Under the pieces are notes generated by a model that was not told the origin of the DNA, made no database searches, and saw nothing but the letters and a program-made list of their open reading frames with translations. The translations under genes and the position numbers were made by a program. Positions 9,801 through 17,646 of a stretch of DNA of 42,329 nt are shown piece after piece; positions within the stretch are counted from its first letter, which is position 1, and each line of letters begins with the position of its first letter. Source of the stretch: CBDUQN01 sp965369375 (GTDB lineage: Bacteria; Krumholzibacteriota; Krumholzibacteriia; Krumholzibacteriales; Krumholzibacteriaceae); assembly GCA_965369375.1 (NCBI GenBank), contig CBDUQN010000016.1, forward strand, positions 1 through 42,329. The letters run 5' to 3'.

Positions 9801-10269
9801 CGAGCTTGATTCCCGCGTGCGGTGTCGTGGACTCGTCGAGGCTGTTGCCATCGAGCTCGGCCTGCGGCACGAAACAAACGAGCTGGCCGATCTAGTCGAA
9901 CAAGCTCTCGCATCTTCGTTCTTTCGCAAACTCAGCGGTGCGTCACGAGTCTTTCGCGAAGTGCCCTTTGCATTTCCTGTCAGCGGCGGTACGCTCGAGG
10001 GAAGGATCGATCTCCTCTTCGAACTCGGAAGTGCCTGGACCGCCGTGGATTACAAGACGGACCGGATTGCCGGTGACGAGGTGGATGAGCGGTTCGAGGT
10101 GTACCGGATGCAGGGGGGGCTCTATGCTCTCGCTCTTTCGAGATTGGGAGTGCCGTGCTCGGGCGGAGTGGTGTTTTACTTTGTGCGTCCCGATGAAACG
10201 AGGACACTCGAGGTTACAGATGCCCTTCTTCGAGATGCAGAGCGGTTGATCGGTGAAGCGCTTTCATGA
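6847..10269 (+). CDS. addA: AddA-like helicase-nuclease (UvrD superfamily)
   Basis: 1140 residues; GAGGT precedes the ATG. All superfamily 1A helicase motifs are readable: Walker A AGAGTGKTTLL (~28-38), VAITFTEKAA, motif II VDEFQDTDS, motif III GDPKQSIYRFRRAD, motif IV QNFRSVPPIL, motif V LTVHKSKGLQFPVV and motif VI LLYVAATRA. The C-terminus carries a second PD-(D/E)XK nuclease (EGRIDLLFELGSAWTAVDYKTD, then QGGLYALAL), the domain order of AddA. With AddB it forms a 3'-5' translocating helicase with one nuclease for each strand. A 12-residue duplication (LVEFDSRARCHD / LVELDSRVRCRG) sits just before the nuclease domain. The stop is 4 bases from the stop of the convergent epimerase gene, with no room for a terminator between them. 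Confidence 0.92.
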   Translation: MKSDMPLVDERERQKAAEDIDNSYCVEAGAGTGKTTLLVNRFLSIIGRGKARCGQIVAITFTEKAASEMKFRLRTKIDELLGAEDCGSAERERFLAARNELERAPISTIHSFAASILKEYALDAGIDPGFSVLDAVDSSLLIDESWSDFLHGIEEHRSEILRRFISLGGNAEHFRKFGIELYYRRGERFVEGIFYNNKTKHNGDRRARNSSIPIDSREMILYLARAFEEAAGTLTELKREHCINPDDLGGREIEGLASAVEIVRQLEGEELEDFLLTFSLPKKAGNKKNWSPPDTCTRQKEIVSELRELFSSQRKRYTDWLSSELVRLLDVFLTCVEKRKNTESALDFDDLLIRTRILLRSESVRRVLRRRFKYVLVDEFQDTDSLQAEIILLLSGGPEDTGSVDPEPGKLFIVGDPKQSIYRFRRADVEVYERIKEWFSKTGRHVKITQNFRSVPPILDWVNESFSEIIVPPDDGRYQPEYEPIHPIRLGSDPAVALLDLETEDSEIKSDDVRRLEGKAIARLIRHLIREQRPVMDTVSREVRPLKPGDIAVIYPGTTGINFYEDPLRNEGIPYIVEGGKLYYTRQEIRDLASVLWAIEDPYDSLALFASLRSPLFGFSDEEIFLFTRGAGRLDYLRPGSPDRRKYGALLDCLALLADLHRGRNERGSTGTLQELLRKTHFVEITVLRPHGEQRVLNIQKAIQAARDFDARISTFRRFARWFKDQEMLAVSEGESPLVEEDENTVRLLTVHKSKGLQFPVVILANLVQQSRHGASIFIEHGDRLVFRIGKVLETSDYRKVSESEKRKERAEIVRLLYVAATRAGDLLVIPRTPVTGGYYDILSNHLPSDGDIRENNSGIREAGPENAGVEIARLSLSDLPRLRGAAKPFVTVPKRSKKEGEYSSRRKEWLSSRRRLLETGTRAPLVVTPSGVERSLPAEKSRPAGMDIPGETGRGDERYRFGLAFHRIMELVEFDSRARCHDLVELDSRVRCRGLVEAVAIELGLRHETNELADLVEQALASSFFRKLSGASRVFREVPFAFPVSGGTLEGRIDLLFELGSAWTAVDYKTDRIAGDEVDERFEVYRMQGGLYALALSRLGVPCSGGVVFYFVRPDETRTLEVTDALLRDAERLIGEALS
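9760..9840 (+). repeat. 36-bp in-frame tandem repeat within addA
   Basis: CTCGTCGAG recurs at 9760, 9796 and 9832, giving two 36-bp units and a stub. The repeat adds 12 residues in the linker between helicase and nuclease domains and keeps the frame. The copies have diverged moderately. Confidence 0.8.
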
Positions 10270-10273
10270 CAGA

Positions 10274-11317
10274 TTATAAATCTTCAAGTGAATCCTTTAC
10301 CGGACCGTCCCTCAAGCTCACGCCGAGGCCTGATCTCGTCGGCAACGTAAGTTTTCCCTCGATTACCTCGACACCGACTGCCGGGTCGTTCTCAATGAGG
10401 ATGTTGCCGTCCAGGTCGGCGTAATCGACGAGGGGGGATAGATGCGCGGCGGCCGTGATACCGATCGATGTTTCTATCGTGCAGCCGAGCATGACGAGCA
10501 TTCCGCACGCCCTCGCCGTGTGAATCATCTTCAGCGCTTCCCGTATGCCCCCGCATTTCATCAACTTTATATTTATCCCGTGGAATGCGCCGATGAGCTT
10601 CGGAATGTCTGCGGCCACCTGAACGCTTTCGTCGGCGAATATGGGCAGTGATACTTTATCGGCCAGCCATCGATAATCGTCGAGGTTGCCGGCCGGAAGA
10701 GGCTGCTCGATAAACTGAACGTTTTCTTTCTCCAGCCAGCGGATTTTCTCGAGCGCTTCCTCCCTCGTCCAACCTTCGTTTGCATCTATACGTACGGGCC
10801 GGTCGGTTAGACTCCGTATCGTCTCCATAATCTCACGGTCGTTCTCGAGACCCATCTTCACCTTGAGCACGGGATAGCTTTCCGCTTCGAGGACCTTTTC
10901 CTTGATCACATCGGGGGTGTCGATGCCGATCGTGTACGAGGTAACAGGCGTCATTTCGGGATTCAGCCCGAGATAGGTATAGAGAGGAATCTCGAGCCGC
11001 TTTCCGAGAAGGTCGTGGAGCGCAATGTCGACCGCCGCGAGCGCGGCCCTGTCCATTCCGATCTTGCGATCCAGTATTTCGAGTGTATCCTCGATGTAAT
11101 CGAGATCGTCCAAGAGTTTTGCATCGATAGAGGCAAGAGCCCGTTCGGCCGAATCAGGAGTCTGATTGTAGCGCGTGATCGGTGCCGCTTCACCGAGACC
11201 TTCACCGCTGTAGTCTTCGAAACGGAGCAGTACCGATTCGCGGTACGTGTCGGCGCTTCGCGCGATGCGAAAAGTGTGTGAGAGTTCGAGCCTTATTCTT
11301 GTTCCGGTTATTTTCAT
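10274..11317 (-). CDS. dipeptide epimerase (L-Ala-D/L-Glu type, enolase superfamily)
   Basis: 347 residues with a muconate-lactonizing-type enolase fold. The capping domain is ~1-120; the barrel carries LKVKMG (Lys152, Lys154, general base), metal ligands Asp178 (RIDANEGW), Glu204 (IEQPLP) and Asp229 (FADES), and the second acid/base Lys251 (INIKLMKCGG). The late DLDGN motif is typical of the group that binds the amino terminus of dipeptides. Members such as YcjG/YkfB epimerise L-Ala-D-Glu from recycled or foreign peptidoglycan; others prefer different dipeptides, so exact specificity is open. The start lies 1 base after the thi4 stop on the same strand, so the two are co-transcribed and probably coupled. 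Confidence 0.85.
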   Translation of the reverse strand: MKITGTRIRLELSHTFRIARSADTYRESVLLRFEDYSGEGLGEAAPITRYNQTPDSAERALASIDAKLLDDLDYIEDTLEILDRKIGMDRAALAAVDIALHDLLGKRLEIPLYTYLGLNPEMTPVTSYTIGIDTPDVIKEKVLEAESYPVLKVKMGLENDREIMETIRSLTDRPVRIDANEGWTREEALEKIRWLEKENVQFIEQPLPAGNLDDYRWLADKVSLPIFADESVQVAADIPKLIGAFHGINIKLMKCGGIREALKMIHTARACGMLVMLGCTIETSIGITAAAHLSPLVDYADLDGNILIENDPAVGVEVIEGKLTLPTRSGLGVSLRDGPVKDSLEDL

Positions 11318-11318
11318 G

Positions 11319-12107
11319 TTACGAGTCTTCCGACGATAGCCGCTCCGATATCAACTTTGCCGCTTTCCTGCCTGATAGTAACATGCCTCCGAAGATCGGA
11401 CCCATCCGGTACGATCCGAAAACCGCGTTTGCGCTCATGCCCGCCACGAACACTCCTGGAAAAACCTCTCTTGTGTTCTCCAGCGTGGTTTGTTCCGCCC
11501 GATCGGCCCAGAGGGACCGTTCCCCCTCTATCTTTCCGCTCGGTGTCAAGAGTCTCGCATCCACCTTTTTGTCGATCACGTGCACGACTTCCGCTGCGTG
11601 ACCGGTTGCATCTATGACAAACTTCGCTTCAATGGTAAGGGGATCCACATGGAGGGATGCCATTTCGACGGCCGTCCAGTTTATGACGATACCGGCAACC
11701 ATGTTTTCCCGTATGACGACATCCTCTATGCTAATAAGATTGAATATTCGCGCCCCCGTTTTCGCAGCCCGGGCGCAGATCGAACAAACCGTTTCAATCG
11801 AATCGGCGGTGTAGTAGCCCTTTGAAAACGGCCGTGTCTCTACGCCAAAACCGTCGAGGATTTCCTTGCCTTCGTCCTGGATAACGATCTCGTTCATCAT
11901 CATCCCGCCTCCCCACATCCCGCCCCCGATGCTCAGTTTCCTTTCGAAGAGACAGGTTTTCCATCCCGCCTTCGAGAGATCTGCCGCGGCAACGAGGCCG
12001 GCGGGGCCGCCGCCCACGATCGCAACGTCGCACTTGAGTGAATCGAGGAGCTTCTCCGTGTATCGCCTGATAATTGCTTCAGTAATCGTTCTTTCATTAA
12101 GGGGCAT
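11319..12107 (-). CDS. thi4: Thi4-family thiazole synthase, sulfide-dependent (His) type
   Basis: 262 residues from the ATG at 12107, preceded by AAGGAG at 6-base spacing; an upstream in-frame start at 12155 adds 16 residues without support. A Rossmann FAD/NAD site (VAIVGGGPAGLVAA) is followed by GGGMWGGGMMMNEIV, the Thi4 core, and the closing GMSANAVFGSYRMGPIFGGMLLSG. Thi4 makes the ADP-thiazole precursor of thiamine from NAD and glycine. At the position where yeast Thi4 has its sacrificial sulfur-donor Cys, this protein has His in SLHVDPLTI, as in methanogen enzymes that take free sulfide and turn over repeatedly. That implies a sulfide-containing, low-oxygen habitat. First gene of an operon with the dipeptide epimerase. 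Confidence 0.9.
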   Translation of the reverse strand: MPLNERTITEAIIRRYTEKLLDSLKCDVAIVGGGPAGLVAAADLSKAGWKTCLFERKLSIGGGMWGGGMMMNEIVIQDEGKEILDGFGVETRPFSKGYYTADSIETVCSICARAAKTGARIFNLISIEDVVIRENMVAGIVINWTAVEMASLHVDPLTIEAKFVIDATGHAAEVVHVIDKKVDARLLTPSGKIEGERSLWADRAEQTTLENTREVFPGVFVAGMSANAVFGSYRMGPIFGGMLLSGRKAAKLISERLSSEDS

Positions 12108-12187
12108 CGAACTCTCCTTGAAATAGCATGTGTTGAACTGCTGTGAGAACCGCAATCGATTGTCCTCGGACGTTGAGGAGTATATCT

Positions 12188-12216
12188 CTTGTAACCAATA
12201 GAGCCTTGCAGGTCAA
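12188..12216 (-). promoter_or_regulatory. candidate thi4 promoter
   Basis: On the minus strand, TTGACC (plus 12211-12216) is separated by 17 bp from TACAAG (plus 12188-12193). The -35 box is good, the -10 box moderate. The start would fall about 75 bases before the thi4 ATG. Confidence 0.4.
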
Positions 12217-12249
12217 GCTCAATATTTGGGGGTGGAGATTGCGCTTTTA

Positions 12250-12285
12250 TACCGCTTGCGGTACGCTTATCATATGAAATGATAA
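12250..12285. promoter_or_regulatory. two adjacent palindromes in the divergent region
   Basis: TACCGC-TT-GCGGTA (12250-12263) is followed 3 bases later by TTATCAT-ATGAA-ATGATAA (12267-12285). Both are perfect inverted repeats, of 6- and 7-bp arms, between divergent genes, so they may be operators. No regulator can be named. Confidence 0.4.
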
Positions 12286-12310
12286 TCTCACGTTTATCGA
12301 TATTGCCGCA

Positions 12311-12400
12311 GGTTTGAAGCGGATTCGGCTCTTTGGGCCCGTCGCCGGATTGAAACGGATTCGGCTCTTTGGACTCGTCGCCGGATTGAAAGGGATTCGG
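12311..12400 (+). repeat. 36-bp tandem repeat ahead of the ABC-class ATPase gene
   Basis: GGATTCGG recurs at 12321, 12357 and 12393, a period of 36 bp. About two and a half copies end just before the ribosome site of the gene at 12417. The unit could be read through in frame on either strand, but no start or coding signal supports translation. Confidence 0.75.
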
Positions 12401-12416
12401 CCGGAATGGAGGAGCT

Positions 12417-14144
12417 TTGGCGGAGCGTGGCAAGCTGAGAAGCATCTTGCGAAGGATCGACGGCAGGGGGTACAAGGCGTACAGGGATATACAGGGCTGC
12501 TACGCCTTCCCCGGCTTCGATCTCTCGATCGATCATGTCCAGGGGGATCCATTCGCCGCTCCATCGAGGGTGCGGGTTCTTCTCGAGGCTGAGCATTCGG
12601 GATTTCCGCCGGACACGTACCGGAATAGATCGAGGCGCATCGCCCTCGAGGATTATCTGACGAGAGCATTCGCTTCAGCGATACGAAACCTCTCGAGAGG
12701 AAAGGTGGGCACGGGGAAGGGTGGAATGATAACGGTCGATTCACCGAATCAGGAGATTCTCGAGCGGAGTTCATGTTTCATGTCGGAAGATGGTGTCGAG
12801 ATCAGATTCAGGGTGGGACTCCCCGCCGCGGGGCGCAGGGTGCTGGGACATGATGCGGAGCGGATTTTTTTCGACGAGATTCCCGCGATTGTCGATAAAT
12901 CGCTCCGCTATGGAAATCTTGATGCTTCGAGAATTGAAGCGCACCTGAATGTAAATGAAGATCAGGATACTGCACGCAGGCTTCTCGAGGAACAGGGGCT
13001 CGTTGCCTTTATAGCGGAAGGCTCTATTTTGCCCCGCCGCAGCGGCATCGATGACCGGCCGCTCGAGCGTGAGAAGGGCGTGAACGTTGTTCCGTTCAAA
13101 TCTCCGAGCTCGATGGCGGTCACAATGACACTGCCCCACGCCGGCGCGATAAAAGGCATGGGCATTTCGGAAGGCGTGACTTTGATCGTCGGCGGCGGCT
13201 TCCACGGGAAATCGACGCTGTTGCGTGCCCTCGAGCGCGGCGTGTACAATCATGTGCCGGGGGACGGGCGGGAGCGCGCCGTCACCCGCGGTGACGCGGT
13301 GAAGATACGCTCGGAGGACGGGAGAAGCATCGTGGGAGTCGATATCCGTCCCTTTATATCCAACTTGCCGTTCGGTACCGATACGGAACAGTTCACAACC
13401 GAGAATGCCAGCGGTTCGACCTCTCAGGCGGCGAATATCATGGAAGCTCTCGAGGTCGGCTGCCGGCTGCTGCTTATCGATGAAGATACTTCCGCGACAA
13501 ACTTCATGATACGTGATCAACGGATGCAGGAGCTCGTTGCCAAAGTGAAAGAGCCCATAACGCCGTTTATCGATAAGGTCAGCCTGCTCCGCGATAGCCT
13601 CGATGTCTCGACGGTGCTCGTCATGGGGGGATCGGGTGATTATTTCGATGTCGCGGACACTGTGATTATGATGGATACATATGAACCTCGTGATGTGACC
13701 GACGAAGTAGCCGGCATTGTAACGGCGAATCGAAATGAGCGAAGGATGGAAGGCGGTGGGGCATTCGGAACTATCTCGCCGAGGGAGCCGCTGCGTGAGA
13801 GCTTCGATCCGAGCCGGGGTCGCAGAGAGGTAAAGATAGACGCAAAGGGCCTGAACATGATACTATTCGGACGTTCAGAGATCGATCTCTCCGCCGTCGA
13901 ACAGCTCGTAAGCGTCAGTCAGACAAGAACGATAAGTGATATAATATTATATTATTCGCTGCATCATGCAGGCTGTGGATATTCGCTACGTAAGGGTTTG
14001 GAAAAGGTCATGAATGAGATAGACGAGCAAGGCATGGATGTGCTGTCGAATCACAAAGCGGGGGATTACGCGCGACCGAGGATTTTCGAGGTCGCCGCGG
14101 CGGTGAACAGGCTGAGATCCCTCGAGGTAAAGCGAGTATCTTGA
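12417..14144 (+). CDS. predicted ATPase of the ABC class (COG3044 family)
   Basis: 575 residues from TTG 12417, chosen because GGAGGAG sits 3 bases upstream and the N-terminus (RSILRRIDGRGYKAYRDIQG) matches family beginnings. FPGFDLSIDHVQGDPFAAPS is the family's signature opening. The nucleotide site includes GGGFHGKSTLL (Walker A, ~260-270), TSQAANIMEAL (ABC signature-like) and LLLIDEDTSATNFM (Walker B). This is a stand-alone ABC ATPase without membrane domains; relatives include trypanosome MRB1590, which binds RNA, but the bacterial function is not established. The histidine kinase begins 30 bases after the stop, so the three genes 12417-17379 may be one transcription unit. Confidence 0.85.
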   Translation: MAERGKLRSILRRIDGRGYKAYRDIQGCYAFPGFDLSIDHVQGDPFAAPSRVRVLLEAEHSGFPPDTYRNRSRRIALEDYLTRAFASAIRNLSRGKVGTGKGGMITVDSPNQEILERSSCFMSEDGVEIRFRVGLPAAGRRVLGHDAERIFFDEIPAIVDKSLRYGNLDASRIEAHLNVNEDQDTARRLLEEQGLVAFIAEGSILPRRSGIDDRPLEREKGVNVVPFKSPSSMAVTMTLPHAGAIKGMGISEGVTLIVGGGFHGKSTLLRALERGVYNHVPGDGRERAVTRGDAVKIRSEDGRSIVGVDIRPFISNLPFGTDTEQFTTENASGSTSQAANIMEALEVGCRLLLIDEDTSATNFMIRDQRMQELVAKVKEPITPFIDKVSLLRDSLDVSTVLVMGGSGDYFDVADTVIMMDTYEPRDVTDEVAGIVTANRNERRMEGGGAFGTISPREPLRESFDPSRGRREVKIDAKGLNMILFGRSEIDLSAVEQLVSVSQTRTISDIILYYSLHHAGCGYSLRKGLEKVMNEIDEQGMDVLSNHKAGDYARPRIFEVAAAVNRLRSLEVKRVS

Positions 14145-14174
14145 TCGATATTCCCAAACCGGAGTCGTGCGCCA

Positions 14175-16757
14175 ATGCCGAGTGACAACAGCAAGTTTCT
14201 ATCGACGATCATCGAGGCGTTCAACCATTCTGTTGACGGGATCGCAGTAGTATCTCAGGATCTCGAGCTTCTCTACTGCAACAAGGCCTTTATCGAAATT
14301 CACGAACTTAATCAGGATGAAGACTATACGGGGAAGAACTTGAGGGAGATCGAGGAGCCGGGGCTCCAATGGGTGATCAACGAAGGGATGGAGGCCGTTT
14401 TCGATAAGGGCGTCTATTCGAGAGAAGTTGAGAGCAAGAGGCAGGACGGCAGGCCGCAGTACGTACACGTGCAGGCCAACTTCATTCCACATATAGATCC
14501 TCCCCTCATTCTGATTCTGCTGCACGATATAACGGAGCTCGTTCTTTCCAAGAAAGAGCTGAAGCAACACTATGACCGTCTAGAAAAACTCGTGAAGGAA
14601 CGCACCGCGGACCTGACGAGCGCGAACGAAAAGCTCAAATCGAAAGTCGATGAGTGCGTGAAAGCCGAAGAAGCCCTGCTCGAGTCCGAGGTGAAGTATC
14701 GCGTGCTCGCCGAACATTTGCGTGAGGGCATCATCGTTGCAAAGGACAATCCGATGCGCATCGTTTTCGCGAATCAGGCGATGGCGAATCTCTGCGACTA
14801 CGATGTTGATGAGCTCAGCTCTCTTTCGGTGGAAAATATCCAGGGACTTGTTCACCCCGAAGACAGGGAATTTTTCTTTACACGCTTCCGTGACCGCCTG
14901 GCGGGAAAAAATCCCGAACCGCAGTATGAATTCCGTGGGATCAAGAAGGACGGATCGGTGATATGGCTTGCCATATTCTCGACACGCATCGAGTTCGAAG
15001 GTGAGCCCGCCGTCCTCGCGACGTACCGCGATATTACGGAACGAAAGAGGGCGGAAGAGGCACTCATGGAGAGCGAGGAGAGGCTCAGGATTCAATTCAA
15101 GAGTGTTCCCGTACCGATGTACACCTGGCAGAAGATTGGTGAAGATTTCATTTTACGGGAAGGCAACGACGCAGCTTTTGCTATTACAAAGGGGGAAGTA
15201 GCTAAATATGTGGGGATTGAGGCGGCGGAATTATACGGGGAAGATCATGAGTATATCAGGGATATGTCACGCTGTTTTAGCCAAAAGACCACTATCGAGA
15301 GGGAAGTCCTGTACCACTTCCAAGGGACCGGCGAAGACAGACATCTCGCCGTAAAATACGCCTTCGTACCCCCCGATATCGTCATGGTACACACCGAAGA
15401 CATAACGCCGCGGAAAAAGGCCGAGGAGGAGCTCAAGCGCTACCGAGACCATCTCGAGGAGCTCGTGGAGAAGCGGACCGACGAGTTGCAAAAGGCAAAC
15501 GAAAAGTTGCGCACCGAAATAGCGGAGCGCGAACGAACGGAGCGCGAACTGGCGGTTCGGAACAGTGAGCTTGGATTCCTCAACGAGATTTACGAGATCA
15601 TCACTTCTGCAGACAGCAAGGGAGAGATTCTGGACAAGGTGTTGGATCCGATATTGAGCTACTGCAAGGCGCCGTTCGCGGGTGTCTTCGAAATCGATGC
15701 GGCAAGCGAGGAGCTTGTTCTACTCAAGGTGGTTGGTGTTCCTGATGAAATCAAAAACGCATGGAATAGAATCAGTCTCGAGAGTGAAAGCATACAGTTC
15801 CTGCTTTCATGTGAGGGGGTTTATATCCCCGAGCAGGATTTACCGGATGCCAAGAGAGCGAGTGATGGGGTCAAGGAGGTGCTAGGAATCAAGAGAACGA
15901 TATCGATCCCACTGTGCTTTCAGGAAAAAATACAGACGATAGTTTTTATCGCGTCAAAGCGTGATGTCGATATAACAATCGAGGAACGGCGCACATTCGA
16001 GATCGTCAGCAAGCAGCTGGGAATAGCCCTCGAGCGGCTCTATCTTTTGGATGAACTGGAAAAGCGGGAAAAGGATCTCCGGAAATTGGCCGCGGATCTC
16101 GTCGATTCGATCGAGAATGAACGGCGCAGGATGGCGATTCAGCTTCATGATGAAATGAGTCAGTCAATCGTCGGTATAAACATGGAATTCGACATGCTCA
16201 AGGAGAAAATCGACACAGATGATGAGCAGATCAGCCAATCGCTCAGAGTGATAGACGAGGAACTCCAACGCATAACGGAAGGTACGCGCGAATTTTCATA
16301 CTCGCTGCATCCTTCGGTTCTGACGGATTTTGGTCTCATCACCGCTCTCGAGCGGTATGCCGAGAAGTACATCGAAAAAAGTGATGTGAGGGTAGAAATC
16401 GAAGCGATCGGATTCGATGAGAGATTGCCGCAACGCATAGGTCTCGCTCTGTACCGAATTGCGCAGGAGGCTATCACGAACGTCGTCAAGCATGCCGATG
16501 CGGAGAACGTTTTAATAAAAATTACAAAGGGGTATCCTCGTGTTATCATGGTGATAGAGGATGACGGGAAAGGTTTCGAAATGAAGGGAACGGAAGCACT
16601 AAGCAGAGGGCTTGGAATAGTCAGCATGAGAGAGAGGGTTGGCTTCCTTGGGGGAAATTTCAGAATGCAATCGAGCCCTGGAAAAGGAACGCAGATTCGT
16701 GCTACGATTCCCCTGGAGGTTGATAATGGATCCCGGGATCAGGGTTCTTCTCGTTGA
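14175..16757 (+). CDS. multi-PAS/GAF sensor histidine kinase, NarX/DesK (HisKA_3) type
   Basis: 860 residues with no membrane segment, so a cytoplasmic sensor. Three PAS-like domains occur at ~6-120, ~170-290 and ~300-415, each followed by a coiled-coil linker (DITERKRAEEAL, DITPRKKAEEEL). A GAF domain spans ~465-625. The dimerisation helix has phosphoacceptor His658 (IQLHDEMSQ), and the ATPase domain shows EAITNVVKHA (N box), IEDDGKGF (G1), GLGIVSMRERV (G2) and SPGKGTQI. The H-D-E arrangement is that of HisKA_3 kinases, which pair with LuxR-type regulators; such a regulator gene follows, overlapping by 32 bases. PAS/GAF domains suggest sensing of redox, a gas or a small ligand, but no cofactor-binding residues are evident. 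GGAG lies 11 bases before the start. Confidence 0.92.
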   Translation: MPSDNSKFLSTIIEAFNHSVDGIAVVSQDLELLYCNKAFIEIHELNQDEDYTGKNLREIEEPGLQWVINEGMEAVFDKGVYSREVESKRQDGRPQYVHVQANFIPHIDPPLILILLHDITELVLSKKELKQHYDRLEKLVKERTADLTSANEKLKSKVDECVKAEEALLESEVKYRVLAEHLREGIIVAKDNPMRIVFANQAMANLCDYDVDELSSLSVENIQGLVHPEDREFFFTRFRDRLAGKNPEPQYEFRGIKKDGSVIWLAIFSTRIEFEGEPAVLATYRDITERKRAEEALMESEERLRIQFKSVPVPMYTWQKIGEDFILREGNDAAFAITKGEVAKYVGIEAAELYGEDHEYIRDMSRCFSQKTTIEREVLYHFQGTGEDRHLAVKYAFVPPDIVMVHTEDITPRKKAEEELKRYRDHLEELVEKRTDELQKANEKLRTEIAERERTERELAVRNSELGFLNEIYEIITSADSKGEILDKVLDPILSYCKAPFAGVFEIDAASEELVLLKVVGVPDEIKNAWNRISLESESIQFLLSCEGVYIPEQDLPDAKRASDGVKEVLGIKRTISIPLCFQEKIQTIVFIASKRDVDITIEERRTFEIVSKQLGIALERLYLLDELEKREKDLRKLAADLVDSIENERRRMAIQLHDEMSQSIVGINMEFDMLKEKIDTDDEQISQSLRVIDEELQRITEGTREFSYSLHPSVLTDFGLITALERYAEKYIEKSDVRVEIEAIGFDERLPQRIGLALYRIAQEAITNVVKHADAENVLIKITKGYPRVIMVIEDDGKGFEMKGTEALSRGLGIVSMRERVGFLGGNFRMQSSPGKGTQIRATIPLEVDNGSRDQGSSR

Positions 16758-17379
16758 AAATCATACGATTGTGCGCCAAGGGCTGAGGCGGCTGCTCGAG
16801 GAACGGGACGTCGAAGTAGTAGGGGAGGCCGAAGACGGCCGCACCGCTCACAAGATGGCCGTTGAACTGCGCCCTGACGTTGTCATCATGGATGTGGGCC
16901 TCCCGCGCATGGGAGGCATTGAGGCGACGCGGAGGATCCGGAAGGAACTGCCCGATACGAAAATCATCATGCTTACGATCCATTCCGAGGAGAGCTACAT
17001 ATACCAGTCGCTCGAGGCGGGGGCGGATGGCTATCTTGTGAAGGATACAGCCGCCGATGAGCTGCTCATTGCTATCGAATCGGTGCTGGGCGGCAAGACG
17101 TATTTGGGTCAGAATTTTTCGCCGAAGGTGCTCGAGCGGTATCGCAAGATGGCGAAGTCGGGCAAGCGCGCAGATACCTTCAGCCTGTTGACGAATAGGG
17201 AACGGGAAATTCTGCAATTGATCGCCGAAGGACATACGAGCAAAAAGATCGCGGGGATGCTCTTTATCAGTATCAAGACGGTGGAGAATCACCGGGCGAA
17301 TATCATGTCCAAACTCGAAATCCACGATACCGCCGGATTGGTGCGGTACGCTATCAAGATCGGGCTGGTTGAATCGTAA
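16726..17379 (+). CDS. NarL/FixJ-family response regulator with atypical acidic pocket
   Basis: 217 residues from ATG 16726, with GGAGG 7 bases upstream and inside the kinase gene. The receiver domain (~1-120) has phospho-acceptor Asp56 (VVIMDVGLP), the switch Thr (IMLTIHS) and Lys (GYLVKDT). The LuxR-type helix-turn-helix (~150-215) shows LTNREREILQLIAEGHTSKKIA and SIKTVENHRANIM. The acidic pair that binds Mg2+ in receivers is normally two acidic residues; here the text is VLLVENHTIV, so one acid is Asn12. That could weaken or alter phosphorylation, although Asp56 is kept. It is the evident partner of the kinase encoded just upstream; target genes are unknown. Confidence 0.92.
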   Translation: MDPGIRVLLVENHTIVRQGLRRLLEERDVEVVGEAEDGRTAHKMAVELRPDVVIMDVGLPRMGGIEATRRIRKELPDTKIIMLTIHSEESYIYQSLEAGADGYLVKDTAADELLIAIESVLGGKTYLGQNFSPKVLERYRKMAKSGKRADTFSLLTNREREILQLIAEGHTSKKIAGMLFISIKTVENHRANIMSKLEIHDTAGLVRYAIKIGLVES

Positions 17380-17646
17380 TTTTATATGCTGCAACTAGTT
17401 TCAATTTCAGGGCAGCAATCTAAATATAGGGGTTTCTTCTCATTGCCAATTAATCGCAAATAGTGTATCATTATATTGAGAGTGGAAAAATTAGTTACTT
17501 GTAAGGGATTTCTAGTAAGACTCATGAAGAAGGTGGCCGGCTGAAAGCAAGAGTGGTTTTTATACGAACGAGCCACATGGATTTCTAAAAGCGGAGGCCA
17601 GAAGAGAACACAAGAAGTATAAAAAATATCGCTAGGGTAATCAGGT

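Larger units (their letters stand above)
12108..12416. other. divergent control region between thi4 and the ABC-class ATPase gene
   Basis: No protein gene. It holds a promoter toward thi4, two short palindromes and a 36-bp tandem repeat (separate entries). I looked for a TPP riboswitch on the minus strand ahead of thi4 and did not find its conserved CTGAGA core. Confidence 0.6.

Noticed and set aside
12108..12260. TPP riboswitch ahead of thi4
   Set aside because: The conserved CTGAGA and the second pyrophosphate-binding core are not present on the minus strand.
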